Below, one piece after another: positions 1-10,339 of a stretch of DNA of 64,000 nucleotides. Source of the DNA: Metridium senile (lineage: Eukaryota; Cnidaria; Anthozoa; Actiniaria; Metridiidae). The stretch's first letter is position 1. Every line of letters begins with the position of its first letter. The notes beneath the pieces are model-generated. The model made no database searches, was not told where the DNA came from, and worked only from the letters and a program-made list of their open reading frames with translations. The stretch covers positions 2,562,501 through 2,626,500 of the forward strand of contig OX459103.1 of assembly GCA_949775045.1 (NCBI GenBank), given 5' to 3'. A program made the translations under genes and the position numbers.

Positions 1-12
1 CGATCATTCAAA

Positions 13-3000
13 ATGGCGGAAAAGGAGTCGTTCAACAAGCCAGGACCATTGATTATTGACGCTCAAGCTGCCGAAAATTGGAGAAAGTTTATAATGAGGT
101 TTGAGATATACCTTGTAGCCACAGAGAAGGAAAAGAAATCTGACAAAATTAAGGTAAATTTGTTGCTAAATTGCGCTGGGAGTGATGCAATAGAAGAGTA
201 CAGTCATTTTACATACGAGGAAGGCGAAAGTTTGGAAAGCTTTGCTGACGTCTGTAAGAAATTTTCAGAACTTTGCCAGGGGGCAAAAAACGTTATTTAT
301 GAGCGTTTAGTGTTTAATCAACGTAGTCAGAAAGAGGGAGAGAGGATTGATAATTTCGTCAGTGACTTGAAAAGACTTGCCCTTACATGTGAATTTGGAA
401 CTCTTAAAGACTCGCTGATTAGAGATAGGATTGTCGGAGGAGTTTTGTCTGATCACTTGAGGGGTGAATTACTAAAAAAACCTGACCTAACTCTACAGTC
501 TGCACATGACTATTGTCGCACATATGAAGCTTCAGAGAGTCAAAAGATGAAGTTTAGCTTGCCTTCTAGTAGTGTTGAGCAGTCAGCATCCAACATTCAT
601 GATGTTAAGAGTTCCAAATTACCATCATCAAGGCCCAATGACCCTTTATGTAAATTTTGTGGTCTCAAGCATCCATTCTCACATCCAAGTAAATGCCCTG
701 CCTACAAACAGGAGTGTAGAAAGTGTAAAAAACGAGGTCACTATGCCAGAGTGTGTAAATCATCAACAATCAAGAGCAATATACACCCAGTTGAAGAGAG
801 CATTATCATTGAAGGTGGTTCAGATGATCACTTAACCCATGCTTACTTTGCCTCCGTTGAACTTGGGTCTGTTGATACCTCAGTTTCTAGAAACAAAAGT
901 ATGATTAACATTACTATAAACAACTCTAATGTCAAGGTTAAAGCAGACACTGGAGCTGAAGCAAATGTAATTCCACTAAGTCTATACCAGCAAATTACTC
1001 GTAAGCCACTACAGAAAATCAATCAGCCATTAAAGGCTTGGTTAGCTACTAAGCCCATTCACCCAGTTGGATGTGTACGGCTCTCTACCCAATACAAGTG
1101 TCGTAAGATTGATCTGTTATATTTAGTTGTGCAGGGTGATTTCTCACCTTTGTTGAGCTGTAATGCTTGCCTTGACCTAGAAGTGTTAAAGTTTATGAAC
1201 TTAGATTTGATTCAATCTACACCGACAGTATCCAAACCACAGCAAAACCAGGATATTCTTCCAGACCCTATCACAACAGACCCAGTGCTAACAAACTTTC
1301 AAGATTGTTTCAGTAGTAAACCTGGTAGACTACCACATGAAATTAGTTTGGAAATTGATGAGTCAGTATCCCCAGTTATCCACCCACCAAGAAAGTTGCC
1401 TATTTCACTGCTTGAGCCAGTTCAAGAAAAGCTGTTAGAGATGGAACAGGATGGGATCATTGTTAAAGAACAGGAGCATACCCCATGGGTGAGCTCAATG
1501 TTAGTAGTAGACAAAAGACAAGGAAAAGGGAAAGGCCAGCCCACCAAAGATGAAGTTAGAATATGCATTGATCCTAGAGATCTTAACACTGCACTGAAAC
1601 GTGTACACCACCCTATGGTTACCATTGAAGAAGTTGCCAATAAACTTACTAATACTGTTAAATTTTCAACGCTAGATGCATGTAGTGGATTTTGGCAGCT
1701 ACCCGTCGATGAAGCAAGCTCAAAATTACTTACATTTAACACACCGTGGGGAAGGTATCGGTTCTGCAGGCTCCCGTTCGGTATTGCCCCAGCACCAGAG
1801 ATCTATCAGAGGGAGATGGAAAGGCTCTTCGAAGGAGTACCCGTAGAGATCATAGTAGATGACTTTCTAATACATGTCAAAGACGAGAAGGAAATGAATG
1901 AAAAGCTGTCACAGGTGTTGGAACGAAGTAAAGAAGTCGGATTAAAGTTTAACCCAAGCAAAGTGAAACTTAGAGTAGATGAAGTTAGGTATGTTGGCCA
2001 TAGGCTTACTTCACAAGGCCTACAACCAGATCCTGAGAAGATCAAGGCCATTATAGACATGCCACCACCAACCGATAAAGAAGGAGTACAGCGAATTTTA
2101 GGAACTGTGAACTACCTTGATAAGTTCATCCAGAACAAAGCAGAGATTCAGGGACCCATCTCGCAGCTGCTGCAGAAAGACACCGTTTTTGTGTGGGATA
2201 CACCCCAACAAAATGCTTTTGCACAGCTCAAACGTGTTATCAGCAGCTCACCTGTTCTCTCTTATTTTGACACTAATAAACAGACTGTTTTAAATGCCGA
2301 TGCCAGCAGCACTGGCCTAGGGGCAGTAGTAATGCAAGAAGGAAAACCCATAGCATACGGATCAAGGACACTCACTAACTCAGAGAAACATTATGCAAAC
2401 ATTGAAAGAGAATTACTCGCTATTGCCTGGGGAGTACAGAAGTTCCACACTTACCTTTATGGTCGGAAAGTTATTGTAGAAACGGATCATAAACCTCTGG
2501 AGGCAATTTTCAAGAAACCGCTTAACGAAGCCCCTCCAAGACTACAACGGATGCTCCTCAAGCTTACTAAGTATGATCTGAATGTCCGGTATGTTCCCGG
2601 TAAGCAACAAGTCCTTTCTGACTGCTTAAGTAGAGCACCTGTAGACATAGCCGAACCAACCAGCACTGACGAGGAGGAGATACAAGTGAACTTAATAGAC
2701 AACTTAGGACTGGACAATGATTCCCTGTCTAAGTTTAAATCCTACACCAATTGTGATGAAACCACCCAAGTAGTAATGGATTATGTTGTTAATGGATGGC
2801 CCTCGGACAAAGAAGTGGTTGATGAATTAGCTAGAGAATATTTTAGTTACAGAGAGGAGCTCAGCGTCGAAGACGGATTGCTGTTCAAGTCTGATCGAAT
2901 TGTTGTACCACGAGCTATGAGAGGTGAAGTGCTCGATGAAATTCATGGTGCCCACATGGGCGAGTCAAAGAGTTTATCCTACGCTAGGGACTATGTTTTC

Positions 3001-4059
3001 TGGCCAGGTATGAGTTCACAGGTCAAAGATAGAGTGCGATCATGTGGAATCTGCAATGCTTTCAGGAATCAACAGCAAAAGGAAACACTTAAACCACATG
3101 ATATTCCTGGCCTCCCGTGGCAAATTGTTGGTACGGATCTCTTTGATTACGGTGGACACACCTACGTGGTAGTGACTGATTTCTACTCCAAATACTTTGA
3201 AATAGAACTGCTACGTCAAAGCACTGCGACATGTCTTATCAACAACCTGAAGAAGATTTTTGCTCGTTATGGGATACCTCAAGAAGTTATCAGCGACAAT
3301 GGTTCGCAATACAGTAATACTAGGAACCTATTTGACAGTACGTATCAATTTAAAGTGTTTGCAAAAGAATGGGGTTTTAAGCATACTACCAGTTCTCCGG
3401 AATATCCCCAGTCCAATGGGGCAGCTGAGAAAGCTGTACAGACAGCGAAACGAATCCTTAAGAAAGCTGACGCTGATGGCAAGGATCCATTTGAGGGCCT
3501 TCTCAAATACCGTAATACGCCGTTCGAAGACATTGGTCTATCGCCGGTCCAGCTGTTAATGAGCCGAAGAACACGCACTATGCTACCAACTCACAAGAGA
3601 CTGTTGCTTCCTCAACCAGTGAACCCTGACACAGTTGTTAAAACACTCAGAACACGTCAAGACAAAGCTACAGCTTATTACAACCAGAACAGCAAAGACT
3701 TGCCACCCTTAGAACCAGGTGCCAAAGTCAGGATTCGACCAGGGAGAGAAAAGCAATGGAGAAAAGCTGAAGTGCTTCCAAGATCGTATCTGGTGAAAGA
3801 CGAGAGAGGCAGCGTATTTCGCAGAAATAGACGTCAAATCATATCTACGCCACTAGATCTACCAATGGATCTACCAAAACTGTCAACAGTTCCCATGAGT
3901 TCTATGCCTATGAGTTCAAGTCTACCGATGAAGCCGCAACCCTCCTTGGTTTCAGACGAACAGATGAAACAACCTGACCTTCAACCCAGTGGTTCAGTTG
4001 TCACCACCAAATCAGGAAGAGTTGTCAGGAAACCTGAAAGACTTATTGACTCTTGTTGA
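13..4059 (+). CDS. Ty3/Gypsy-type gag-pol polyprotein, single ORF
   Basis: One uninterrupted 1,348-residue ORF encodes all the enzymes of an LTR retrotransposon. Visible in order: a Gag region with a CX2CX4HX4C zinc knuckle at residues 235-248; an aspartic protease with an ADTGAE active site (Asp about 312); reverse transcriptase with LPFGIAPAPEIYQ and an IVDD catalytic pair at about 616-617 (Val in place of the usual Tyr/Phe region form); RNase H with NADASSTG (Asp about 763); and integrase with an HX3H...CX2C finger (His about 978) and a catalytic triad at about D1042, D1095, E1139. The second Asp to Glu spacing is 43 rather than the usual 35 residues, because of extra residues after DNGSQY. 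Gag and Pol are fused without frameshift, as in Mag/SURL-like lineages (inference). The intact frame suggests recent insertion. The 5' LTR lies outside the window. Confidence 0.96.
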   Translation: MAEKESFNKPGPLIIDAQAAENWRKFIMRFEIYLVATEKEKKSDKIKVNLLLNCAGSDAIEEYSHFTYEEGESLESFADVCKKFSELCQGAKNVIYERLVFNQRSQKEGERIDNFVSDLKRLALTCEFGTLKDSLIRDRIVGGVLSDHLRGELLKKPDLTLQSAHDYCRTYEASESQKMKFSLPSSSVEQSASNIHDVKSSKLPSSRPNDPLCKFCGLKHPFSHPSKCPAYKQECRKCKKRGHYARVCKSSTIKSNIHPVEESIIIEGGSDDHLTHAYFASVELGSVDTSVSRNKSMINITINNSNVKVKADTGAEANVIPLSLYQQITRKPLQKINQPLKAWLATKPIHPVGCVRLSTQYKCRKIDLLYLVVQGDFSPLLSCNACLDLEVLKFMNLDLIQSTPTVSKPQQNQDILPDPITTDPVLTNFQDCFSSKPGRLPHEISLEIDESVSPVIHPPRKLPISLLEPVQEKLLEMEQDGIIVKEQEHTPWVSSMLVVDKRQGKGKGQPTKDEVRICIDPRDLNTALKRVHHPMVTIEEVANKLTNTVKFSTLDACSGFWQLPVDEASSKLLTFNTPWGRYRFCRLPFGIAPAPEIYQREMERLFEGVPVEIIVDDFLIHVKDEKEMNEKLSQVLERSKEVGLKFNPSKVKLRVDEVRYVGHRLTSQGLQPDPEKIKAIIDMPPPTDKEGVQRILGTVNYLDKFIQNKAEIQGPISQLLQKDTVFVWDTPQQNAFAQLKRVISSSPVLSYFDTNKQTVLNADASSTGLGAVVMQEGKPIAYGSRTLTNSEKHYANIERELLAIAWGVQKFHTYLYGRKVIVETDHKPLEAIFKKPLNEAPPRLQRMLLKLTKYDLNVRYVPGKQQVLSDCLSRAPVDIAEPTSTDEEEIQVNLIDNLGLDNDSLSKFKSYTNCDETTQVVMDYVVNGWPSDKEVVDELAREYFSYREELSVEDGLLFKSDRIVVPRAMRGEVLDEIHGAHMGESKSLSYARDYVFWPGMSSQVKDRVRSCGICNAFRNQQQKETLKPHDIPGLPWQIVGTDLFDYGGHTYVVVTDFYSKYFEIELLRQSTATCLINNLKKIFARYGIPQEVISDNGSQYSNTRNLFDSTYQFKVFAKEWGFKHTTSSPEYPQSNGAAEKAVQTAKRILKKADADGKDPFEGLLKYRNTPFEDIGLSPVQLLMSRRTRTMLPTHKRLLLPQPVNPDTVVKTLRTRQDKATAYYNQNSKDLPPLEPGAKVRIRPGREKQWRKAEVLPRSYLVKDERGSVFRRNRRQIISTPLDLPMDLPKLSTVPMSSMPMSSSLPMKPQPSLVSDEQMKQPDLQPSGSVVTTKSGRVVRKPERLIDSC

Positions 4060-4098
4060 ATAAGTGACATTATTTTGTTGATAATTGTAACTTGTTAG

Positions 4099-4111
4099 TT
4101 AAGGGGGGAGA
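4099..4111 (+). other. Polypurine tract of the Ty3/Gypsy element
   Basis: A run of purines (aaggggggaga-like) lies 40 bases after the gag-pol stop and directly before a TG dinucleotide. This is the expected plus-strand primer position for LTR retrotransposon reverse transcription. Confidence 0.65.
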
Positions 4112-4283
4112 TGTTGTAATACGTGCTTATTGTCCCACCCCCCCTTAGTAGCCCTTTTATACAGGGTGACCCCCGCAGATGGCGGCCATGTTGTTTTGTA
4201 GTTCAATCGTTGGCACATGTACTTCGAAGTCTAAGTTAAAGTAAAAGAAACCAACAAACAAACGAGTTTACCGTCTTATTACA
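4112..4283 (+). mobile_element. Probable 3' LTR of the Ty3/Gypsy element
   Basis: The segment starts TGTTGTAATACG just after the polypurine tract and ends at CTTATTACA, giving the TG...CA ends of an LTR of about 172 bases. The boundary cannot be proved because the 5' LTR is outside the window. It contains a C-rich run and a sequence resembling a short promoter region. The end could lie further downstream. Confidence 0.55.
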
Positions 4284-4783
4284 GTTCACAAATCAGCTGA
4301 GTTACATTTGTATGTCTAAGAAGCTCAATGACAGTCAGACAGCAGGCGAGCCTTGATCTGAGCAATGAGCAGATCTTAAATGAATTTGGTACACTTGAAT
4401 TATTATTTATTTTATTTGTTAATATATATGATATTTAACCCAAGACGTCTGGGATTTTATTGAATTGTAGATATTTTATCTTTTGTTGTTATTATTATCA
4501 TTAATGTTATTTTTTTGGTATTTCATCGGAGAACACGTGTTAACATTTGGTCAGCTATCCCTCAGCCATACTTTCACGCTTCACAAACATGGCAGAAATA
4601 AGGCTTCAAAATCGTGGGTTTTCAATATTTTCTCGAGATAGTTGCAGAATGTAAAAAAGTAGCTATAGCCATTGCTGCATCAAATTGTGCGAATATTCTT
4701 ATGTCAAGTTACAATATGGGCGATATTTAAAATTAAACAAACACTTTTAAAAATGTAGCAGTGGATTCGTAAACATAATTGCC
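4284..4783. other. AT-rich intergenic sequence, no feature seen
   Basis: No coding ORF, RNA gene or clear repeat was recognised between the putative LTR end and the hexanucleotide array. Confidence 0.5.
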
Positions 4784-5036
4784 GAATAAGAATAAGAATA
4801 AGAATAAGAATAAGAATAAGAATAAGAATAAGAATAAGAATAACAATAACAATAACAATAACAATAACAATAACAATAACAATAACAATAACAATAACAA
4901 TAACAATAACAATAACAATAACAATAACAATAACAATAACAATAACAATAACAATAACAATAACAATAACAATAACAATAACAATAACAATAACAATAAC
5001 AATAACAATAACAATAACAATAACAATAACAATAAC
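4784..5036. repeat. Hexanucleotide microsatellite (AATAAG)n then (AATAAC)n
   Basis: About 58 bases of AATAAG units change to about 195 bases of near-perfect AATAAC units. Both strands look open in several frames (poly-Asn, poly-Leu, Cys-Tyr), which is an effect of the 6-base period and not coding. Confidence 0.97.
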
Positions 5037-5040
5037 AACT

Positions 5041-5610
5041 CACCAGATAAAGCGGCTCTCTAGGACAAAGTCGAACACAAAAACTGGTTATGGCTCTAAT
5101 TCTCTTTGATGAGGTTGTAGCTGAGGTTGTAGACCTTGTGCAGGGACGCTTTGGGGACTGCAGAAGTAGCGCTTCAGTGGTTGACCTCGTGCTCCTAGCT
5201 GTTCGTTGTGTTTACTGCTGGGGATTTCCTCGGTAACTTCGGTATTACTCGTTTGTTGCTGGACTCGAGTCGTTTGCTTCCTCTAATAGGAGTTATTGTA
5301 ATGGTATGGTCCTGTCAGGATAGTTGGCGGACAAGAACAGAGGCAAAATAGTTGTGAAAATCCAAGTTAAGTTTTCTTTTAGACGTCTCATGTTTGCTTT
5401 TATCTACGCGAACACGAGAATGCAAAGAGCTCTGTCTGAGGGACAGATCGTAGCGGGCACGTGGAGTTAATGATTGATAGATCCGTCACGCAAGCCTGTC
5501 GAAATAGAGGTCACGTTGGCCTACATATAACATCGTGTCCTGTGGCGATTTAGAGGGCAATGTCATGGTTGTCGCATTAACTTAAATTTATAATACTTAT
5601 AAATTGGCTT
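5041..5610. other. Unique-looking spacer between two hexamer arrays
   Basis: This is about 570 bases of mixed sequence with no ORF or RNA gene recognised. It separates two arrays of the same AATAAC hexamer. Confidence 0.4.
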
Positions 5611-6014
5611 AACAATAACAATAACAATAACAATAACAATAACAATAACAATAACAATAACAATAACAATAACAATAACAATAACAATAACAATAACAAT
5701 AACAATAACAATAACAATAACAATAACAATAACAATAACAATAACAATAACAGTAATAATAATAATGTTATTGTTATTGTTATTGTTATTGTTATTGTTA
5801 ATAGCAATAGCAATAGCAATAGCAATAGCAATAGCAATAGCAATAGCAATAGCAATAGCAATAGCAATAGCAATAGCAATAGCAATAGCAATAGCAATAG
5901 CAATAGCAATAGCAATAGCAATAGCAATAGCAATAGCAATAGCAATAGCAATAGCAATAGCAATAGCAATAGCAATAGCAATAGCAATAACAATAATAAT
6001 AATAATAATAATAA
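5611..6014. repeat. Compound hexamer array: (AATAAC)n, inverted (TTATTG)n, (AATAGC)n, (AAT)n
   Basis: About 140 bases of AATAAC units are followed by a short reverse-complement block of TTATTG units near 5766-5798. Then come about 190 bases of AATAGC units and an AAT tail. The inversion within the array makes a potential hairpin. Confidence 0.95.
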
Positions 6015-6096
6015 ACTTATAGCTTTACACTTAGTCTCAAAGCTTTACACTGAATACTAATGGAATATTTAAATTACAATGCGTAAATACAAACAA

Positions 6097-6135
<39 letters not shown>
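6097..6135. repeat. (AT)n microsatellite
   Basis: This is a run of about 19 AT dinucleotides in AT-rich sequence. Confidence 0.95.
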
Positions 6136-6139
<4 letters not shown>

Positions 6140-6271
6140 GTATCTAGCTAGTTATTTAAAAATTAAGATAGAAGTACTATATAAGTTAAGCTATGTATAT
6201 TCGAGAAAAATCTAATAAATAATATTATAGTTTCTAGTTTGATAAATTAACTATTCATAATATAATTTAAA

Positions 6272-6380
6272 TTAAACTCATCACTCGTAGATGAGCTTGG
6301 CGTTAGGTGCTTGGTCGGTGGGATGACAGAGGCCTGGTACAAAGTAGTGGTAGCCATGGCAACCCTGTCTCGACCCTCGA
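6272..6380 (-). repeat. B2 repeat of the Ngaro-like element
   Basis: This direct copy of 6827-6930 begins TTAAACTCATCACTCGTAGA and differs by a few bases. It is the outermost repeat at the low-coordinate end. Confidence 0.8.
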
Positions 6381-6465
6381 CCCCTCGAGCACCTGTCACA
6401 CTGACTGCTGGTCAGTGGAGTATACTTACCTCACTACTTACCTACCAAGTGGATGGGTGGGAGGG

Positions 6466-6827
6466 AATTTTTTCGTTTGCAATGCAAGCTAGCTAGCGAT
6501 AGCGAATGGCATTATGTCCTTTGGTCGTCGGCTATATATCGGCTCACGTTGATAGCGTTGACAGGTTAATAGGTGTGGTACGTCTGTGACCAAAGATAAG
6601 CAAGCTAGCGTGGTCAACCACAATGGGCGATAGCAATCTCGTCTGTTTATGTCGACATGCATTGTACTGTTGTGACCAAGGATATGCAAGCTAACGTGGT
6701 CACCAAAACAGTATACTATTGCGTGATGTGCGATTGGCATTGCTGGCTGGCCGCTAGGTCAACCGTGGTGTTGGATAACTGCAACTCGTTCTATTCTAAC
6801 TTTGCTTAAATTTCATTTAACCACATT
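6466..6827 (-). repeat. A2 repeat of the Ngaro-like element
   Basis: This copy of 8584-8941 is almost base for base identical. Shared internal landmarks are the gctagctagcgatagcg segment and the ttcatttaaccacatt end. Confidence 0.85.
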
Positions 6828-6930
6828 TAAACTCATCACTCGTAGATGAGCTTGGCGTTAGGTGCTTGGTTGGTGGGATGACAGAGGCCTGGTACAAAGT
6901 AGCGGTAGCCATGGCAACCCTGTCTCGACC
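6827..6930 (-). repeat. B1 repeat of the Ngaro-like element
   Basis: This direct copy of the 6272-6380 block abuts A2 directly, as expected for the B1-A2 junction. Confidence 0.8.
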
Positions 6931-7510
6931 CAATTAGTCTCCAAGCTTTTTCCAAAGTGCTTGGAGGAGAGGTACAATGAACTAGGACCTCCCACCGAAT
7001 TATACCAAGCACTGTTCCGAGATGAAAACTAGCATTATGGCACTAATTTCGCATGTGTCGCTCGCGAGACGAACACTCACAGATAACGTGACCTAAATGC
7101 TATAAAACCACGAGAGGTCAGAGCTAATGGTTATAGCACACAAATAAGATTAAGACCTCATTGACAGCTCTTCAAGCGATAACGGGGACCGCAAGTTGGA
7201 TGGGCTGTTCTATATATCATTGTTTGTACATGAACGAGTATAAAGACATGCATGATATGACACGTGTTTAATGACATAATCACGGCATATTTTACAATGT
7301 AAAAAATAGCGTAATCATAGCTGTAACTAAATCTAGAAATCAAATATGAATGCGACCACTATATTGACAATTAGATATACACTATAGTACTCCGTAGATA
7401 GCTAAAACGTTCGCAACAGTAAAGTGAAAGGTTAAACTTAATTGCAACAGGAGCGATACAGTAGAATGGAATAATGTGCGCAGTTTAATAGGCCTGTGCG
7501 GGCTCAAAAC

Positions 7511-8578
7511 TCAACGCCGCTTTATTTTGGCTCGTTCTTCGTTGACTTCCGATGTGAAGGGCGCACCACGTTTGGCCTGAATACGGTCGCCATCTAAGGA
7601 CACTTTTGGGCATTCAGTAATGCGGTGACTTCCAGCACACGATGAGCATAAATGCGCAAAACGGCACGTAGCGTATTTGGACGAGCACTGGCCACGGTTC
7701 CACGAACGGCATATGATATCGCTTGAATTCGAACCAGTCGGTTGAACGTCGTCAGAAGTGCCGTTATAACGTCCGCGTGCTCCGGCAGTGTATAGGCTGT
7801 ACAACTGAGTATCGATCAGAGACCAGTCGACGAGTCTCGTTGCGGCCGCGTGCTCTCGAAAAGCTTTATCGTAACATAGCCAAGCTTTGCCACCTACTTG
7901 CTGATTGGTACGTACGATCAGCTTCAAGTAGCGCGATAAGTCCTTCCATCGATGAGGGAAGAAGTTTGTCAAGACCAACATGTATGTAGTGAATGTTTCG
8001 ACCCACGAAATGATATCCTCGATCTTGTGGCGATTGCGTTTAGGTGTGGCTGTAAACACGATGCGCCCATCGAACATGACTTGCCGGTCGTTTTGGCTCT
8101 CGATTAAGTTTGAGTCCATTAGATCGTTTAGATCGACAAACTTGCCACTAACAATTTGCGAAACGAGCTTCGCAGGTACGGGGGAGCACCCGGGGCCAAC
8201 AACGAAAGGCTGATCCAGCACAGGGACGACTGAAGAAGATGTAGTCGGCAGTGGCGAGAAGTTTGCTGAAACCGTTGCTATTGTATCGGTGGTAGCGGTA
8301 ACCGGTGGCAACACAGGCGAAGCGGCGATATTAGTTGCTGAGGCAGGCATAGTGAACGTGTTTATAAATGAAGGTACATGTAAAGAAGACGTACCTGCTG
8401 CTTCCATCGTTCCAGTCTCGTTAGCGCCTGGCCCAGCGGGAATTACTTCAGGCGTAGGTAGCTCCGAAGAAGTGGTTGTAGTAGCTGCTAAAACGGCTTG
8501 AACCACGTCACGAACAATACTTTCGCGTTCTTTGTTCGAAAGAACTCTTACACTACGAGATCGAGTTGTACGAGGCAT
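7511..8578 (-). CDS. Gag-like protein with CCCH/CCHC-type finger (Ngaro/DIRS-like element)
   Basis: This is an intact 355-residue ORF. It starts with a basic segment (MPRTTRSRSVR), followed by a Thr/Ser/Pro-rich linker to about residue 130 and a conserved-looking block with DLNDLMDSNL. Near the C-terminus (about residues 285-325) is a cysteine/histidine cluster of the form CRSWNRGQC...CRFAHLCSSC...HRITECP. That arrangement is common in Gag-like proteins of DIRS-group elements (family knowledge) and probably binds nucleic acid. The start codon lies only 6 bases inside the 360-base terminal repeat. The split direct repeats around it support the assignment. The exact family is inferred. Confidence 0.75.
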   Translation of the reverse strand: MPRTTRSRSVRVLSNKERESIVRDVVQAVLAATTTTSSELPTPEVIPAGPGANETGTMEAAGTSSLHVPSFINTFTMPASATNIAASPVLPPVTATTDTIATVSANFSPLPTTSSSVVPVLDQPFVVGPGCSPVPAKLVSQIVSGKFVDLNDLMDSNLIESQNDRQVMFDGRIVFTATPKRNRHKIEDIISWVETFTTYMLVLTNFFPHRWKDLSRYLKLIVRTNQQVGGKAWLCYDKAFREHAAATRLVDWSLIDTQLYSLYTAGARGRYNGTSDDVQPTGSNSSDIICRSWNRGQCSSKYATCRFAHLCSSCAGSHRITECPKVSLDGDRIQAKRGAPFTSEVNEERAKIKRR

Positions 8579-8583
8579 GTTAA

Positions 8584-8941
8584 TTTTTTCGTTTGCAATG
8601 CAAGCTAGCTAGCGATAGCGAATAGCATTATGTCCTTTGGTCGTCGGCTATATATCGGCTCACGTTGATAGCGTTGACAGGTTAATAGGTGTGGTACGTC
8701 TGTGACCAAAGATAAGCAAGCTAGCGTGGTCAACCACAATGGGCGATAGCAATCTCGTCTGTTTATGTCGACATGCATTGTACTGTTGTGACCAAGGATA
8801 TGCAAGCTAGCGTGGTCACCAACAGTATACTATTGCGTGACGTGCGATTGGCATTGCTGGCTGGCCGCTAGGTCAACCGCGGTGTTGGATAACTGCAACT
8901 CGTTCTATTCTAACTTTGCTTAAATTTCATTTAACCACATT
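8584..8941 (-). repeat. A1 repeat of the Ngaro-like element
   Basis: This is the direct copy of 6466-6827 at the 5' end (minus strand) of the element. It abuts LINE sequence at 8942. Confidence 0.85.
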
Positions 8942-10335
8942 AAATATGTCTTTAAGGCTGAGTTCCAGGTGTTTCAGAGCTTCGGATGTTAAGCGGGAGC
9001 TCGTTCCAAAGCTTCGGTGCAATAACTGAGAATGCTCTGTCACCGTATGATTTAGTGTTTGATTTGGGTATTGAAAGTAAATGTTTATTTGAAGATCTGA
9101 GTGAACGTAGTGGCTTGTATGGAACTAACAGTTCTGTTATGTAGTCTGGAGCTTGCAATGGGAATTAAGCGCTTTGTAAGTCATTAGAAGGATCTTGAAG
9201 TGTATTCTAGCCTTGATCGGCAGCCAGTGCAGTTGCTTCAAAATCGGTTTAATATGATCACGCCAATATGACGATTACGCCAAGATCTCCGGTAGTTGGT
9301 TTTGGTGAGATGGTAAAGCCATCAATATCAATCCCGTGGATAGTGTTGCATTTGGAGAAACGCGATGAAAAGTGCACAAATTCAGTCTTGTCAGAGTTAC
9401 ATGCAAAACCATTGGAAGTACACCATGCCAGATGACAATGTCCCTAGCTAGCACAGAGCTGAAGCTTAGATAGGACGGTGGTCTGATCATCCGTTGAGCC
9501 GATGGTTACATAGAGCTGCGTATCATCCACATACATCATTGCTTGAAGACTGTGTGCAAGAATTACTTCTTCCAATGGGCCAAAAAAAAGCGAGAAAAAA
9601 ATCGGTTCGACCCTTGAGGGAACCCATGTTGTAGTGTTCTCGGGAAAGAAACTGCATCTTTAATCAGGACTTGTTGAGTTCTGTTGGCGAGGTAAGATTC
9701 AAACCATCCCAACACAGTACCGGTAACCCCGTAACGGTTTTGGAGACGTTCTAGTAGGGCGTGGTGATCGATAGTATCGAACGCAGATGATAAGTCCAGT
9801 AATACCAAAATCACCTCTTGATGGTTATCAATAGCGAGGAGTATGTCATTGAGCACGCGAAGTAAAGCAGTCTCTGTGCTGTAAAAGCATCTATACGCGG
9901 ATTGAAACTTTGCAAGTATACTGTTTGGAATGAGGTAGTTTAGGATCTGTGAGGCAGCTACACGTTCGATAACTTTAGAGAGAAAGGCGAAATTTGTGAT
10001 TGGACGATAGCTTGAATAATCATCATGATCAGCAGATTGTTTCTTGATATGCGGGCGAATCACACCTTTCTTGAGTGCAGCAGGGAAAACACTCGATGAC
10101 AGTGATGCATTAACGGTGGTTGTAAGTGATGGGACTTAGACATCAAGAGCTAATTTTAAAACTCCAGATGGTAGAGGATCAAGTAAACATGTGGTGGAAT
10201 TAGACTTTCCCACGACATCACGTATGAAACTTACAGACACAGTAGTTAACTCAGATAAAGAACTTTTACACGGGCGTTGTCTTAATTGTACGGAAAGCTT
10301 TTGTGGAGAATCGTGTGATGGTAAGGGTTGGACAG
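8942..10335 (-). pseudogene. Decayed LINE reverse transcriptase (CR1/L2-like), 3' part
   Basis: Minus-strand fragments in broken frames spell a non-LTR reverse transcriptase: SSYRPITNFAFLSKVIERV and VLLDLSSAFDTIDHHALL (9563-10063), a disrupted HGFPQGS block, MMYVDDTQLYV near 9,530, and the C-terminal APKLWNELPLNIRSSET block (8952-9158). Several stops and frameshifts lie between them. Part of the palm region after HGFPQGS is shifted. The Ngaro-like element abuts its 3' end. A piece of the same protein's upstream linker continues at 10,990-11,250. Confidence 0.88.
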
Positions 10336-10339
10336 CTTT

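Larger units (their letters stand above)
6272..8941 (-). mobile_element. Internally deleted Ngaro/DIRS-type element with split direct repeats
   Basis: Read on the minus strand the order is: 360-base repeat A1 (8941-8584), a Gag-like ORF, a B1 repeat of about 105 bases (about 6930-6828), A2 (6827-6466), a short unique stretch, then B2 (about 6380-6272). A1 and A2 are near-identical direct copies, as are B1 and B2. The order A1-ORF-B1-A2-B2 is the split-direct-repeat layout known from Ngaro/PAT-type tyrosine-recombinase retrotransposons. No reverse transcriptase, RNase H or tyrosine recombinase is visible in the internal 1.66 kb, so this copy would be non-autonomous. No target duplication is seen, as expected for recombinase insertion. 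An LTR element with an odd flank is the alternative. Confidence 0.72.

Noticed and set aside
4733..5063. Poly-Asn, poly-Leu and Cys-Tyr ORFs
   Set aside because: Translation of perfect hexanucleotide repeats.
9563..10063. Functional reverse transcriptase gene
   Set aside because: Surrounded by frameshifts and missing continuous catalytic blocks. It is a decayed LINE.
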